From: Rhodeus uyekii | Lineage: Eukaryota > Chordata > Actinopteri > Cypriniformes > Acheilognathidae | Reading direction: 5' to 3' | Assembly: GCA_037043235.1 (NCBI GenBank) | Contig: JAWRVZ010000110.1 | Location: 593,501-657,500, forward strand | Length of the DNA stretch: 64,000 bases | Shown: piece by piece, positions 37,815-49,900 of the stretch | How positions within the stretch are numbered: position 1 is the first letter of the stretch | Layout: every line of letters starts with the position of its first letter | The notes under the pieces: generated by a model | Seen by the model: the letters and a program-made list of their open reading frames with translations, nothing else | Database searches by the model: none | Told to the model about the DNA's origin: nothing | Translations under genes and position numbers: made by a program

Positions 37815-40800
37815 ACACGCTTCATGGACTCTCTCCTCAACACAGTGACAATATAGTCTTCAACATGCTCTCTTACCAATAATCACAGTTTCAATTCCAT
37901 AAGGAAGAATTGGTTTAAGAATGTTACAGTTGCCCAGGGACTGACTTTTTTTTGAAGATTCACATACTTTTTGATTTCTTTCAATGTCTATATACATATA
38001 GATGCTCAGTTCTGGTATTGTTCACAGATAATAAAAATATTACAGCAGCCTTAAAGTGGTGCCTCACATTAAAACATTAACACAACCTCACAGAAACTTT
38101 TGAGGTAAGCTGTGAAAAAAAAGTGTCTAATGGCTTGAGAACCAAGTTGTTCTTGAAAACCACAAAGGATGCCGCACTGCTTTGAGGCCAATGTTATATT
38201 CTCATTTTGAGGCAATCGATACATTCTCCCCAATTGTTTTCATTCTTCCATTCATATTTTGACCATCCAGAGGGTTTTAATGAAGAAAGAGTTGCAAACA
38301 AAAGCACTTCAGCAAGTGTTGAGTTTCTCACATTATATCCTTACAGGTAAAACATTTGATTTGTCCTTATGAGAACTGTACAAAGACTAAATACTTGTGT
38401 ACCGTATATAATAAATTAATGCTCTGTCCAAATCTTTCACAATCTCATGCCTCTTCTTATATTGTAATATTTTGGACTGCTTCATAAAAGCGATGTATAT
38501 TTAAGGTAAGTTTTCATATATCTTTGATTTGCTTTTTTTAATGTCTTTTTAATAGGATGTGATATATTTGATTTTTGTCTTATAAACACCTTCAGAAGAG
38601 ATAGTTCTTTACATGTAGTAACAGTTTAATTTACAATATCGTCCGGAAGAACCGTTTTATGCTCGAATTACCTCGTTCTTGGGTTTCTGGAGCTCACCCA
38701 TCCATCTACACAGACTGTCAACACACTTAACAGGTAATTGATTCCTTTCATAAAATGTCTATTAATTTTAACTTTCAAGTTGTAACTTGTTTCCTACCAG
38801 TTATGACTTTTTCTCTTCTCAGTTTAACAGAACATGTGATCAGCTCAGTTTAGTTAAAGATACCTTTCTCCACTGAGAAAGTAAAATAAATATTGAATTC
38901 ATCCATTTTGTTGGATTTCTTTCACATCATATACCCAGTCACAAAAACAAACAACAAAAAAACTTTAATGCTATCCCATGACTTTTTATATCACTTTTTC
39001 CTCTTAACATTGTAAAGAATTAACATACTGTACATTTGTTCAACTTTTGGTCTTCATAAACAATTATTTTTACTTACAATGCATCTCTTCATAGATGCAT
39101 TTAACTCTAAACTCAATTGTTTCCCCCCCATACAGTACCTATACAGTTCCTCTCATCTACAGAGAGAAACTGCCACTCATTGAATCAAAACGATTGACTT
39201 AAAGACATCATAGAGGATTGGGAAGATATTTCACTGGAACTCTGTCTTCATCTGTTTGAAGTTCATCTTCATCTCTTATTCTTGCGTCTAGTTTGTGCTT
39301 TAACTCTGTATTTTTGTCATGACAACTCTCAGCGTTTGGCATGGTAACAGATACGATAATGTTGATATGTTTGGTCTTGATTGAATAGATCTATACAGGT
39401 GGAGCCGGGGAAGGAGGAGGGTTTTTGAAAGTGCTGAAACTGCCACTGCAAATCCTGAACAAGCATTTAAAGTTTGAGCAGTGAGCTCATTGGTTGCTGA
39501 TACAGCAGGAACCAATCAGCTGTGGCCTATGGAGAATGACGTGGTTGCGAGCAGATTGAGTTATGAACCAGCCAAACTTTTATACAAAGCACCCACATTG
39601 GCACATTAAGAAATTTATCCCATTTTGCCTGAGAAACTACAATTGAATCTTATATAAGTTAAAGGATTTTATCTGCAAAGGTTTAGGTACTTAACAAACC
39701 ATAGTTTTAGTTTAAAAAAAATAAAAATTATTTTGAATTAATAATGTTTCTTCATAAAATCTGCATGTGCCTATCTCCAGCCTTAACAACAATTCCTATG
39801 GCATCTGAGAGGAAGTGAGTAAAACTGAAATGATTGTAGGTCTCCTATAGCTTATCCCTGACTGGTGGAATTAGTGGTTACAACCCAGTGTCCTCCATTG
39901 CACTTTCAAAGCATGGTTCTGTGTGGAACCTCATAAACAGGTTCTGCTCTTGCTACAAGCTGCGAGAACCCTAATTTGATACTGTTGAGAAACATTTTTA
40001 TTTAGTGTAATTTGTCAGTGTACTGCTTTGTGACACCGATGCTTGATGCTTTGACTTCTTTTGGAACAATTTTGGTTGGTGGAGAAGAAATGTAGATGCT
40101 GTTTAACTCTCACCTCAATCATAACATTAATAACAGTCAGGATTGCATGATTTCACTTACTGAATAAAAAGCTATTCGATTATTCATGATAATAATAGTC
40201 CCACAGTTTGCCCTAACCCAACTCTACTCTTTTGTTGGATGGAGTTACATAGTCTTAAATATGACAACATATTGTCCAATTTTGAAAATATAAAAATGTA
40301 TTTAACTATATTTTGAAACATGAATGAAACCATTTAAAATGCATCTTAATTTGATTTAAAAAGTGAATAATGTATTTCCATTTTTATGTCTGAATTGACT
40401 TACTCTTACTTAATTTGTTTTGTAAGTGTGACTCCCAGTCCTGTAGCGTGAGATCTGTCAGGCGCTGTTAGCATCGTCTTGTGTGTTAATGGAGAAACAG
40501 AAGCAACTCAGTGGAGGAAGATTAGCTTCCCGGCATACAACTGTTGCTCTAATCCGCTCTGAGAGGATAGGCTTAGGACAACTACAAGACAGAAGCGATA
40601 CTGCCATATTGTTTGTTTTTTTTGCAATAAAAAAAGAATATTTTTGAGTTCAAATAAGATATTTTTGTCTAAAACGATAATCCTTAACTGTTACCTGGGA
40701 TTATTCATACTGTATTGAACATGTTTTCTAGTTATCCATTCTGAAATCACCGTATCTTTTAACTTCTACATTGACCATTAGAGTTATTTGAAATCGTATT

Positions 40801-40825
40801 AGTCTCGTATTACATTGAACCGAAG
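37815..40825. other. Intergenic DNA between ndufs8 and stx3
   Basis: Begins with the ndufs8 3' UTR; AATAAA at 38030-38035 is its likely polyadenylation signal. The rest is AT-rich without recognised genes or strong repeats. The stx3 5' UTR and promoter must lie near 40430-40825, where the sequence is slightly less AT-rich. Confidence 0.5.
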
Positions 40826-43800
40826 ATGAAGGATCGACTGGAACAACTAAAATCGGTAAGATTATTTTTCTTATGAGTTATGATTTCAAACGGCGGTCCT
40901 GAGCTAAATATGGACAAACTGGGTCATTGTAGTGAGTTATGGTTAATTACATGTAGATTACCTAGCTGCCAATAATTGCACTCATTATGATATAAATAAA
41001 AGGGTTAAAAGGGTCAACAACATATTAACTGCACTCTCGGTTAATTCAAGTAAACCAGTGCCGTGCGGAGGTGTTCTGACATCCTCCTCGTTGGATAAGC
41101 ATTACATTAAATACAGAAACCAAATACAATTCCATTTAGTCTTTTTACATTATGTAATTCATGTTCTTTTCATTAAAACCCAGTATAAGTCTCATCAAGT
41201 TAGTTTTAAAGCATTTTTACATGTATTCCAAAATAATAACTAAAGGCACAATTTAAACAAAATTTATTTTAATAGTCAACTTATTTTCATCAGGTATCAA
41301 GCTTGGTAAACACTGATCACAGATTTCCCCAAGCTAATTGCTCACACATTTTTTGTTGTTGTTGATTTTGACATGGCATAAAGAGGTGATTTGTCTGCGT
41401 TGTTTACTTACTTTTTAAACAGTCTTCACATCGAATGCATCGTTTTGTTCATTCAGAAAGCGCACTACCACTTATTGTGTGAACCGATCATATACAACCA
41501 TGGTGCGATGGAGGCATTGCCTCCTCTCAAGTGACTTTCTCCCATCCATTCACAATTGCCCCACTGCACGCTTTAGGGAGTCTGTTAAAAAAGAATGGAG
41601 CTCAGCCAGGCGAGGCACTCCAGCTGTAATTTTACCTGCATTTTGTAAAATTTGTGTTGTTTTATTACTGTAATATGCATTTTTTTTCTCATCCATTTTT
41701 TTGAGGAGGCACTGCCTCCCTTGCCTCCTCGGAGGAAACGCCCCTGGTAGAAACTCTGACATTGATGTGTCCATGTCATCCGTGTCCTCCTGACTTGTCA
41801 TAGGTGCAAAATTTGTTTAAAATGTCTGTTTTCCTTTGTAAATTCCGTGTAAGAAAATATGATATATGTTAAATTTGGTAATGTTCGATTTCTGTAGAAA
41901 TGTTGAAGAAACACTGCAATGGGTTCTATCTTTACGTTTACAGATAAAACAAGTAAATGATGCTGGAAAAAAAACTTACACCTAGTTTACTAATCTTAGT
42001 CAGTCTCCCAGTCTGAACATCTGTTGGCTGGTTAAACTGGGAGACCAGCTGGATGTCCAGTTAAACACCAGCTTGACAGCCTGGAAGACCAGCTTAAGTT
42101 GAGACCAGCTGGTTTAATTATTATTTTTTTAATTACAAAGAGAAAATACTGTTTCTGACATGTTATAAACTTTCTGCTTTGTTCCTGTATGTCAAAACAG
42201 AAGTCGGATCAAGCTCCTGATGATGTGGAAATTCCAGTGGAAAATAAAGAATTTATGGATGAGTTCTTCGCTCAGGTATATGTGAATTAACTGCATTGAA
42301 AATGAAAGTCAATGAAAGACACAATGGGTTAATTTCTGTATGTGTTCTACAGATTGAGGAAATCCGTACCAGTATAGACAAGATTGATGAAAATATAGGC
42401 GAGATTAAGCGACTGTATTCTGTCATTCTCTCTGCACCTACATCAGACCAAAGTAAGTTCAATCAGTTTTGTTATTTATAATTTTTCGCTATTTGTCTCC
42501 CCACTGTATTCATGCTTTAAATGTCTTTCATATTATTTCTCAACTAGAGACACAGGATGAATTGGAGGCAGTTACTAATGAGATAAAGAAATTGGCCAAC
42601 AATGCTCGCAACAAACTCAAAAGTCAGTTTTCAGCTCTTGCATTGCTTGTTCATGAAAACATATAAATAACTGGACAATATGCTATAGCATAAATTCTGA
42701 TTTGACGTATTTTGTTGACAGGCATTGAGCAGAGCTTGGCATCTAACACCGAGGAGAGGGTTTCAGCAGATATACGAATAAAAAAATCTCAGGTAATCAT
42801 TAACTCTTCCACAAGCCCACATGGATTTCAACAAGTAGTTAATTTTTTATTTATACAATGTTTATCTCTTATATTTTAGCATGCCATTCTTGCTAAGAAG
42901 TTTGTAGAGGTGATGACCAAATATAATGAAGCACAAATGGAGTTTAAAGAGAAGAGTAAAGGGCGCATCCAAAGACAACTGGAGATCAGTGAGTGATAGA
43001 CAGATACAAATATTGTATTTAGGGTTTATTTGAAAAAAAGAGGTTTGCAATGTTAGATGCATGTTTAAGGTTAATGTTGGATTCTGTCTTACAGCTGGCA
43101 AAGTCACTACTGATGAGGAACTGGAGGAAATGCTTGAAGGAGGGAACGCTGCAGTATTCACAGCAGGAGTGAGTACTATATACTTCTGTGTGTGATGTTT
43201 TGTTGAAAGAACATAACCTATCTGTATGTTTTTGAGCTGAAAGATACTTTACTTACACTACTGTTTAAAAGTTTGTCGTCAGTAAGATTTTTGTTGTTGA
43301 AATTAATATGATTATTCAGCAAGGATGCATTAAATTGACCAAAAGTGCTATTAAAGACTTTTACATTGTTAAAAGAAATATATATTTCAAATAAATGCTC
43401 TTCTTTTGAATTTCCCATTCATAAAAGAATCCTGAAAAACAATATCACAGTTTCCACAAAAATATGAAGCAGCACAATTGTTTTCAAAACTGAAAATAAT
43501 AATAAATCAGCACAATGAAGACTGGCTGCTTAAATTTCAGTTTTGCCATCGCTTAAATTAATTATATTTTAAAATATATTAAAATAGAAAGCAGTCATTT
43601 AAATAGTAATACTATTTCACAATGTTAAAGTTTAGTTTTTTTGTATTCTGTTCCAATAAATGCATCATGGGTGAGCATAAGAGAGAAAAAACGTCTTAAA
43701 ATCTTACAGAACCCAAACTTTTGAACTGTAGTGTTTGATTATTATTTAAGCAACTCTTTCTCATTTTCTTTAGATTATGGACTCTGGGATATCCAAACAG

Positions 43801-44533
43801 GCACTAAATGAGATTGAGGCACGACACAAAGACATTATGCGACTGGAGAGCAGCATAAAAGAGTTGCATGACATGTTTGTGGACATTGCAATGCTGGTGG
43901 AGAATCAGGTACATGTTTTATTCTTTTCTAGAGAATAAAGCAAAGATATAGCTCCATTTTGGAGGTACAGGCTTCAGGTTTATTATATATCCTTAGCATT
44001 TTATTCTCATCTGTCAACAGGGAGGTATGATTGACAGGATTGAGAGCAACATGGACCAGTCGGTGGGTTTTGTGGAAAGAGCTGTGGCTGACACTAAAAA
44101 GGCTGCCAAGTTCCAGCAGGAAGCACGCAGGGTGAGCTTGGAAATTATGAGGAGTGAATCAATCGTGTCATGTAATAAATAACACTTTTATTGTGCACAT
44201 CATTGTATGATTCTCAAATAATGTTTCATGTTTCTTGCAGCAATTTTTGTTCAGCAGGTTTTATTGTTCATCGTCCTTTGAATTTCTTCTGTTTTCCTTC
44301 TCTCTGTGTTTCTGTTTCTCCCTCATCCCAATCTCTATACATCTGTTCTCCGCACCTTCCAAATCTATCCTTCTCAATCATCCTTTCCCCATGCTTTCCT
44401 CTGCTATTATTATACAATCATCATGCTGTCACTGCTCTCACTTCCAACTTTGTAGAAGAAGATGATGATCATGCTGTGCTGCACAATTCTTGCTGTCATT
44501 GGTGGTTCTCTGGTGTATAGCTGGCTGACATAA
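40826..44533 (+). CDS. stx3: Syntaxin-3 (3B-type C-terminus), 10 coding exons
   Basis: Target-membrane SNARE that pairs with SNAP-25/23 and VAMP for vesicle fusion; known at apical membranes and retinal ribbon synapses. Exons are 40826-40855, 42201-42275, 42353-42452, 42548-42622, 42722-42792, 42880-42988, 43095-43168, 43774-43908, 44021-44131 and 44456-44533, giving 285 residues (human STX3A 289). MKDRLEQLKS and FMDEFFAQIEEIR match STX3 and STX1. The Habc domain (about 28-145) contains KFVEVMTKYNEAQMEFKEK. The linker KGRIQRQLEITGK is followed by the SNARE motif (about 188-250) with the zero-layer glutamine in MLVENQGGMIDRIESNMDQS. The tail KKMMIMLCCTILAVIGG is the anchor. The last two exons resemble the neuronal 3B form, and no exon for the KLIIIIVLVV-type 3A tail was seen. 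A 3' UTR intron follows (donor 44542, acceptor near 44614). STX1-like features make a syntaxin-1 name possible, but the N-terminus favours stx3. Confidence 0.9.
41055..41760. repeat. Possible DNA-transposon remnant in stx3 intron 1
   Basis: The left side reads ccagtgccgtgcggaggtgt. The right side ends ctcggaggaaacgcccctgg, whose complement begins CCAGGGGCGTTTCCTCCGAG, and gaggcattgcctcctc-type words repeat inside. The ends are similar enough to suggest inverted termini, but the match is weak and the interior has no transposase. Confidence 0.35.
42000..42120 (+). repeat. Minisatellite-like 'gaccagctgg' cluster
   Basis: Variants of gaccagctgg, gttaaactggg and cctggaagaccagctt repeat on both strands over 120 bases within stx3 intron 1. 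Such clusters are common in cyprinids. Confidence 0.65.
43258..43734 (+). repeat. Cyprinid inverted-repeat element in stx3 intron 7
   Basis: The most complete copy in the window. The left tip is actgtttaaaagtttgtcgt and the right tip gaacccaaacttttgaactg, which are complementary. Inside are 'agcaaggatgcattaaattg' and 'aaataaatgctcttcttttg'. The family is non-autonomous with no protein. Confidence 0.75.
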
Positions 44534-45814
44534 ACTTCAAGGTAAGAATTCATTAAGCTAAATTCATAAAACTATATGTTGACTGTTTGTGAGTAACATC
44601 CTGTCTTTTCCAGATGAAGAGTTTGTCTAGTCTACCAAACCCAGAGTCTCTATCAAGAATCAAGAGAGGCATCTTAGTGTCAGTGAACCATAAACATCCC
44701 TACTGACACATAACATGTTTTCCAGTGCTTGTTTGTCTCGTTTGTCTTTTACATTCTTCCTGTCTTATCAATTGGCCTTGCATTGTTAGAGGGATCATAG
44801 TATAATGTGATGTGCAAGCTATCTGTCAATTTTAGGGATGTGGTACGAAAAATAGCATTAAAGGAATAGCTCACCTAAAAATGAAAATTGTCATGATTTA
44901 CTCAACCTTGAGTTGTTCCAAATCTGTATGATTCCTCTGTTGAACACAGTTGACTTTAATCATTTTTAGGTGAACCCTTTAATTAATTTATTTGTTTTAT
45001 GGGAATTTGTGATAAAGCATATATGATGATAAAAGATAAATAAGAGGCTAAGTTTTGTTTTTGAGGCCTAATTTTTGTAACTGACAGGTGAAACATTTTA
45101 CACTACCAATGTCAATTATTTTGTGCCCAATTAGTCATTTCTTGAAAAAATCTCAAATATTTAAATCATGTTTTATCTTTTAATTTAGTATTAGTCAAAA
45201 CAATTTTGAGATTTTCAAAGTAAAGCTGGTTCTGTTGTTACTGACATTTACTTATTTAGATGAGATGAGAAGTTTATATCTTCCGTTTAATCAGTATTTT
45301 TCTCTTACGTGAGTGATAATAGTAGTATTGTCTATTTAGGAGGCACTAGAGTTTAATTATACAGGAGTCTGACTTGAGTCTAATCTGTGCAGTAGTGATT
45401 AAAAGACCGAGTTGTCTAAAATCTGTGTTGTTCGTTCTTTCATTGATGTTTAAGAACAATAAATTATTATTATTATTTATTTATGCGAGAAACTTTTCTG
45501 CAGTTGGTTGTGACGTTGTGGTTATCGACAGACGTTAAATCCAATGAGTCGCTGCACGTTCGATGATCGCTGACCAATCAGCAAGCACTTCCTGATCGAT
45601 TGGGTTCAACGAAAAGTTTTACCATGCGGAGTTACCTGGGGTCGATCACGGATGATGATTCAGTGTGTACAACCAGTCTGAGTGTTTCAACACAGTTTAT
45701 TGGACTCAGAGAAATGTCAAGGACTTCATGATGACCTTATAGGAAGTTACACTGGGCTAATTCGAAAGAAAATGTAGATTTATTTCACCACAAGCCAGAG
45801 CTTTATATGCAGTC
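44534..45814. other. stx3 3' UTR and spacer to kdm2a
   Basis: Includes the stx3 3' UTR intron, a compact cyprinid element at 44868-44979 (aaaggaatagctcacctaaa to ttaggtgaaccctttaa), and AATAAA at 45458-45463 as the likely stx3 polyadenylation signal. From about 45480 it becomes the promoter side of the candidate alternative first exon of kdm2a. Confidence 0.6.
45541..45578 (+). promoter_or_regulatory. Pair of CCAAT boxes before alternative kdm2a exon
   Basis: CCAAT occurs at 45541-45545 and again at 45574-45578, about 33 bases apart. Spacing near three helical turns is typical of NF-Y-dependent promoters without a TATA box. They lie about 240 bases before the ATG at 45815. Function is inferred. 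Confidence 0.45.
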
Positions 45815-45853
45815 ATGGACTGGACATCCGCCGGCGATGGGACGCCAAGCCAC
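45815..45853 (+). CDS. kdm2a: Candidate alternative first coding exon of kdm2a
   Basis: An ATG opens 13 codons (MDWTSAGDGTPSH) and ends exactly at a consensus donor, CAC|gtaaga, in phase 0. The principal first exon (46912-46947, MDDPKPRYSKRL) also ends in phase 0, so both can splice to the exon at 51609. CCAAT boxes lie upstream. No transcript evidence is available. It could instead be an untranslated exon or chance. Confidence 0.45.
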
Positions 45854-46055
45854 GTAAGATCTAAGGTACTTAAAAGCTATATTTTACTAATCGCATTACG
45901 TGGAATAAGATTTAAAAAAACTATTTGGTTGCGGACATTTTGCTAAAACAGAATGAGTGTGTTGATATTTTATATTTGATTGGTTGGCAACCCGAAGCTT
46001 TCAGTACGTGTAAGCCAATCTTTGTATAGATGTTTTGATCGGCGTGCAGTTCCAG

Positions 46056-46250
46056 CCAATGAGAACATGGCTAGTCTGGTTACTTGCGCTATTATTTGTC
46101 TCTTAGTATCCGCCTTCCGGTGAAGTGACAACGGCATCAGCCAATGAGAGTAAAATCGATGGCGTCGCACGTGTCTGTGATTGGATGTCAAATCTGTAGT
46201 GGGCGGGGCTTAAACCGTGGTGTTTTTGTGACGATGTGAAAATGGCGGCG
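46056..46250 (+). promoter_or_regulatory. kdm2a CpG-rich promoter with CCAAT, GC box and YY1-like sites
   Basis: CCAAT lies at 46056-46060 and 46141-46145, and ATTGG at 46180-46184. A GC box (GGGCGGGGC) follows at 46201-46209, then AAAATGGCGGC at about 46240-46250, a YY1-type site often found at transcription starts. CpG is frequent from here to about 46920, unlike the AT-rich rest of the window. This is a housekeeping-type promoter for the transcript starting with the exon at 46912. Confidence 0.6.
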
Positions 46251-46911
46251 AATGATCTACTACGTTAACTTTGTCGTGAATTCACACAGTGGAGCTGTCT
46301 GAAAAATGCTTACTTTCACTTAGAATAGAAAAGTTTCTAGACGTGTCTAATCGGAGCGCACATTTTAATAGTAAGCAATACACGAGGACTATTTTAACCG
46401 ATGGATTTTCCCCACTGAGAGCCAGAGTTTAAGTCTTGTGGAAATGTGGTTTTATTTGAAACTTGAACCGGAATTAACGTATGTTACTCGATAAATGTAC
46501 GCTCCACATTTCTCGCTTCACTCTTCATGGGTGACCGCGATATTATACGTGGTACATATAAGCCGTATGTATAAGCGTATCGCTTTGTGTTTGTATTTGA
46601 CCGCCGTGCAGTGTTTGTTAGCGGTCGGTTCGTTCTCCCATCAGCAACGCTCAACTTGACAACCTAGCGGTTTATTATGACCTGCTCTTTTATTCTTTTT
46701 GGCGTGAGAATACAATAATTTTGTAGCGCTGAGGTCATCTTTATGCGAATAAAGCTGCTGGCGAGTTTTTAACTATTTGAAAGCAGCGGTTCTTTTTTCC
46801 GGACGGTATCTATGTAATGATAAAGTGTCCGGCGCACGCGGTTATTTGTAACGGAATAAACTGACAGAAGCGCGTGCACTGACGGGCTCTGCGTGACCCG
46901 CGAGTCTGACA

Positions 46912-49900
46912 ATGGACGATCCCAAACCGCGTTACAGCAAGCGACTGGTAAGTACAGCACAGCAGACACTTGGACCATAAATGGTTTAGCAGTGGACGGT
47001 AGTGTACAGTGAGTTTCTGAATTGAGAGCAGTTCGCTGGGCAATTCCGTTGCTGTTAAAATGTTCACTTTTTGAGTGAGAAAAAGCTTCTGCAAGGTGTG
47101 ACTGGAGATGACTTTAATGTTAATTTTGCGTTGTCCATATCGGTTTAATGTGTCCGAATGTAAGGTTAGAGAAAAAATGTGGACGTAGGATTTCGTGACA
47201 GCTTTGGGAAGCTTGGCAGTCTCGTTGAAAGGATACATTCAGTAGATGTATAATTCTTGGCTGGCTTCTGACAGAAGGACCACGTGACCAGCCCATGCCA
47301 GCATCCGCTGACCCTTAAAGGTTTCATGATATGAAAACGCATCCATTGTCACTTGACAAAATCTGTAAAAAAACACAGAACAACAACAGAAAACAGAAAA
47401 GTGTTGCATTAACACATGTTGTGCTTTACATATACTTATTCCCTTTGTGTGTGTTGGAACAAAACAAAAAAAACAAATTTTACAGATTCACAGAAATCTT
47501 CAAAAATGGGCTGTACAAAATTATTGGCACCTTTAACTTAATATTTGGTTGCACACCCTGTAGAAAAATAACTGAAATCAGTCGCTTCCTATAGCACTAT
47601 CCAGCGCTTTGCATTTTTTCTCGTTTTTACGTTTTTCTCTTTCCTTTGCCTCATTAAGAGGTTAAATATACTTATTCTTATGACTATATTATTATGCATT
47701 AATTTCTGGAGTTTACTTGCAATGAAAACTGCCAGTTATGAATCCCAACACAGCTTGCTGTGCATCATCACTAAGGATTGTGTAAAACTTGTGGTTGCAA
47801 TTTTTGTTATTTTTAAAAATTCAATAAATCATTTATTAATACTCTGCTCCTTTCTGTTGTTCTTTACAGATCTTTAGACTAAAGTGGTCGAATTCTTTTG
47901 ATCCAAACTGAAACATTGCCTTAGCTCCATACGCTTTTAATATTAATAATTACAGTAATACCTCGGTTTATGAGTTTAATTCGTTCTAAGAGCAAGCTCG
48001 TAAGCCAAAATTCTCGTACACCAAAACTATTTTCCCCATAAGAATGCACAAAAAAATCATTGATTCGTTCCACACGACCATAAATGCCCATTTTAAATAT
48101 CTTTTTTGGTTTTACCCTATTAATTAGTTAAACCATTATAACCGTTAAGATCCCATATAAATACTAATTAATAATTGATAATTGAATGCTAAAAATACTT
48201 GACCATTTACTGTAACGCGCACTTTTATTGTCACTGCTGGCGTGATGGAGACGAGAGGAGGGGGTTACTGCTTAGAGCAGGGGTGGGCAAACTACGGCTT
48301 TTTAATCCGGCCCACCGAACTTGTCAAACCTCCTTCATTTTACATTTCCCTGTAATGTCTCTCTGTCGCGGCTGCAAGTGGCAGTGGCGCTGAAGCTGTG
48401 GTGGAGAGTAGGCGTGTGTCGCAAACCCCTCTGCACCCCCCTCCGTCAACAATCACGAACCGCACACCCCGGCCCCTCTGTCAATTGTAAGAAACCAATG
48501 TTGCCCGCAAGACAAATCGTTTGCCCACCCCTGGCTTAGAGGGAGAATTTCGTACCTTCTTTCTATATGCTATGCTGTACTGTACGTAAATATTTGAAGA
48601 ATAACGATCACAATTAATGCAACAACATGAGGTAAAACCGCTGTAAATCACTCATGTATATGATCTGTACAGAGTTATAACTGTGTTATAGTATGCTGTT
48701 CTCTAAAAGTGTATGGCCCTTTAAGAACGTCATTACTCCCTGGTTGCGTTGTACTGAGAACACATGTGAGCCTCAGTAGTATTCAATGTTGTGTTGCAAC
48801 TAAACCGAGCGACGCTGAGAAAATGATTGAGTTAAGGGAATATCCCGTAAAAATGCGCGGGAAGATGCTGAGTGTCAGGACTTTTCCACACAAAAATGCG
48901 TGTGGGAATATTTTTCTCGCACACTGATACAATGCTCGTACACCGATTTGCTTGTATACTAAGTCACTCGTAAACCGAGGTATTACTGTATTAATATTCA
49001 GTTATTTTTGGATTAACCCCAACATACCTCAGTTATAAAGATGCTGAATGTTAGTTACTGACAATGATTTTTGCATGCCGAACATTTTTTAATATACAGT
49101 TGTTTCAACATGTTGGTTTTATTGCTTAACTCTGGACTTTTAGAGAATGTTGCACATAAATTGAACGATCTCTCAGCCAAGATGTGTTAGTATTTATCAT
49201 CTATAAGATTAAAATGTTCTGAAATCATATTGTTGGTTTGATTAAAACATTTTCCCTCTATGGTTTTCTGAAGAACAGACAGTGATGGAGAGAGAGCAGG
49301 ATTTGAGAGATTGTTGTGTACAGACTGTTTTTGTAGAGACTGGGGAAGTGGAGGACGAATGATTAGATTGGTTTAGCAGACCATGTGATCAGACATGCGG
49401 AAACGGGGGGAGGAGTGGGAGGGCGCACTGCAGAGGCGAAACGATGACAGGGGAGAACAGACAGCAGATTTTCTCATTTTGAAAGACGGAAAGAAATGCA
49501 GGGATGGAGAACGGACAGGAGATCCTTACGCTGGTTGACGGGGGGATGTTGTTGATGAGACGGAGAGGCAGGAAGAGGAAAAGCCAGCAGAGGGATGAAG
49601 ATGTGACACTGAAGGTGCGAGGTGTGTAGTGTCTCATTGCCCTCCACAAGGGCTTCCTCCTAGCGCACTGCGGTCTAGGGCCTCGCGTGGAGAGAGGACG
49701 ATCAAAGGCTGCATGAGGAAGGGCACAGAAGAGGTTTTAATCCTGTCATCAGTTGCATTTTTTTCCTGTCTCTCATCTTTTATACTGCATCTTGAAGGTT
49801 TTCTTGTGTTGGTCTGCCTCCAGTGTGGGGACACGTTTCTGTACAGGTTGTACTGTTTCTTATATAAATGCATATTTGCTGCTTTTGTTGCTGAGAAATC

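Noticed and set aside
45970..46191. Minus-strand ORF upstream of kdm2a as a divergent gene
   Set aside because: Overlaps CpG-rich promoter DNA with CCAAT boxes; no splice sites or protein similarity.
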